A DNA stretch of 64,000 nt from Ideonella_A sakaiensis_A (GTDB lineage: Bacteria > Pseudomonadota > Gammaproteobacteria > Burkholderiales > Burkholderiaceae_C): the NCBI RefSeq assembly GCF_048320135.1, contig NZ_CP182947.1, positions 3,844,001 through 3,908,000 of the forward strand, given 5' to 3'. The translations under genes were made by a program, and so were the position numbers. This document shows, piece by piece, positions 63,770 through 64,000 of the stretch; within the stretch, counting starts at the first letter, position 1, and the number at the start of each line of letters is the position of its first letter. A model generated the notes under the pieces. That model was not told the origin of the DNA, did no database searches, and saw only the letters and a program-made list of their open reading frames with translations.

Positions 63770-64000
63770 ACCCGAGGACCTCCTAAGCGTGGAGCGGGGC
63801 GCCATCATGGCTCCGGCAGGACATGGCAAGACCGAGCTCATCGCCAAGGTGGCGGCTCTCGGGCGCCGGACGCTCGTTCTGACTCACACCAACGCCGGCA
63901 TCCAGGCCGTCAGGGCTCGCCTCAAGCGACTGCGGGTGCCGCAGAAGTCGGTTGCGGTGGACACCATCGCTGGGTGGTGCCTGCGCTACGCCCACGCGTT
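63762..64000 (+). CDS. UvrD/Rep-like superfamily 1 helicase (GajB-like), N-terminal part
   Basis: Partial; 79 codons are visible before the window ends. Walker A is APAGHGKTE (17-25), motif Ia LVLTHTNAGIQAVRARL, and motif Ib DTIAGWCLRY, all typical of UvrD-family DNA helicases. The start overlaps the OLD nuclease gene by 8 bases, so the two are translationally coupled. It probably works with the OLD nuclease on foreign DNA. Confidence 0.85.
   Translation, partial: MPEPEDLLSVERGAIMAPAGHGKTELIAKVAALGRRTLVLTHTNAGIQAVRARLKRLRVPQKSVAVDTIAGWCLRYAHA

Noticed and set aside
54578..64000. BREX or DISARM locus
   Set aside because: No PglZ, BrxC, DrmA/B or SNF2-type helicase gene is visible; only methylases are shared.

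Overview
The window is GC-rich chromosomal DNA of a betaproteobacterium, most likely Burkholderiales. The gene run yebC - purD - hemF - nadD - rsfS - rlmH - maf - rng, the heptose/Kdo LPS-core genes, msbA and the tolB-pal-cpoB set all point that way. Family and genus cannot be fixed from this sequence.

Layout. 1-2.4 kb: minus-strand alkylation-repair genes (an Ada/AlkA fusion, then ogt) followed by the 5' part of an EamA transporter. 2.5-9.9 kb: envelope genes on the plus strand (phosphomannomutase/phosphoglucomutase, waaC, waaA, a TPR/transglutaminase-like lipoprotein, a class A penicillin-binding protein). 9.9-15.8 kb: glnS, a small secreted repeat protein, an M14-type lipoprotein peptidase and a HerA-like ATPase. 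15.9-23.1 kb: the housekeeping run from yebC to rng. 23.1-26.4 kb: dodecin, an iron-sulphur Rad3-type helicase fused to a nuclease-like domain, and slyX. 26.5-32.5 kb: a methyltransferase, a conserved hypothetical gene and four glycosyltransferases. 32.5-39.8 kb: a LysR regulator followed by ycsI, a complete TRAP transporter (dctPQM) and pxpBCA (5-oxoprolinase), which reads as an uptake-plus-catabolism unit for 5-oxoproline or a relative. 40.0-40.6 kb: a vapBC toxin-antitoxin pair. 40.7-45.0 kb: msbA with a peroxidase-like gene and a glycosyltransferase on the minus strand, and a WaaE-like glycosyltransferase on the plus strand. 45.0-49.9 kb: tolB-pal-cpoB, a YeeE/YedE transporter and tcdA.

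From 49.9 kb the character changes. Two identical 1,518-bp IS1202-like elements sit in tandem, with nested target duplications that record two separate insertions at the same point. Next come two lysine tRNA genes (UUU and CUU). Beyond the second tRNA the sequence looks like a genomic island: inverted and periodic repeats, a frameshifted Lrp-family pseudogene and small ORFs, then a tightly packed operon that runs off the end of the window.

That operon is the most interesting part. It encodes a ribbon-helix-helix regulator, three different DNA methyltransferases (one with a zinc ribbon, one TaqI/Eco57I-like, and one of 1,081 residues with a possible nuclease-like N-terminus), an OLD-family ATPase-TOPRIM nuclease, and the start of a UvrD-like helicase. 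The last two resemble a class 2 OLD/Gabija pair. Joining three methylases to such a pair in one operon does not match any defence system I can name, and it is the main candidate for an undescribed anti-phage or anti-plasmid system.
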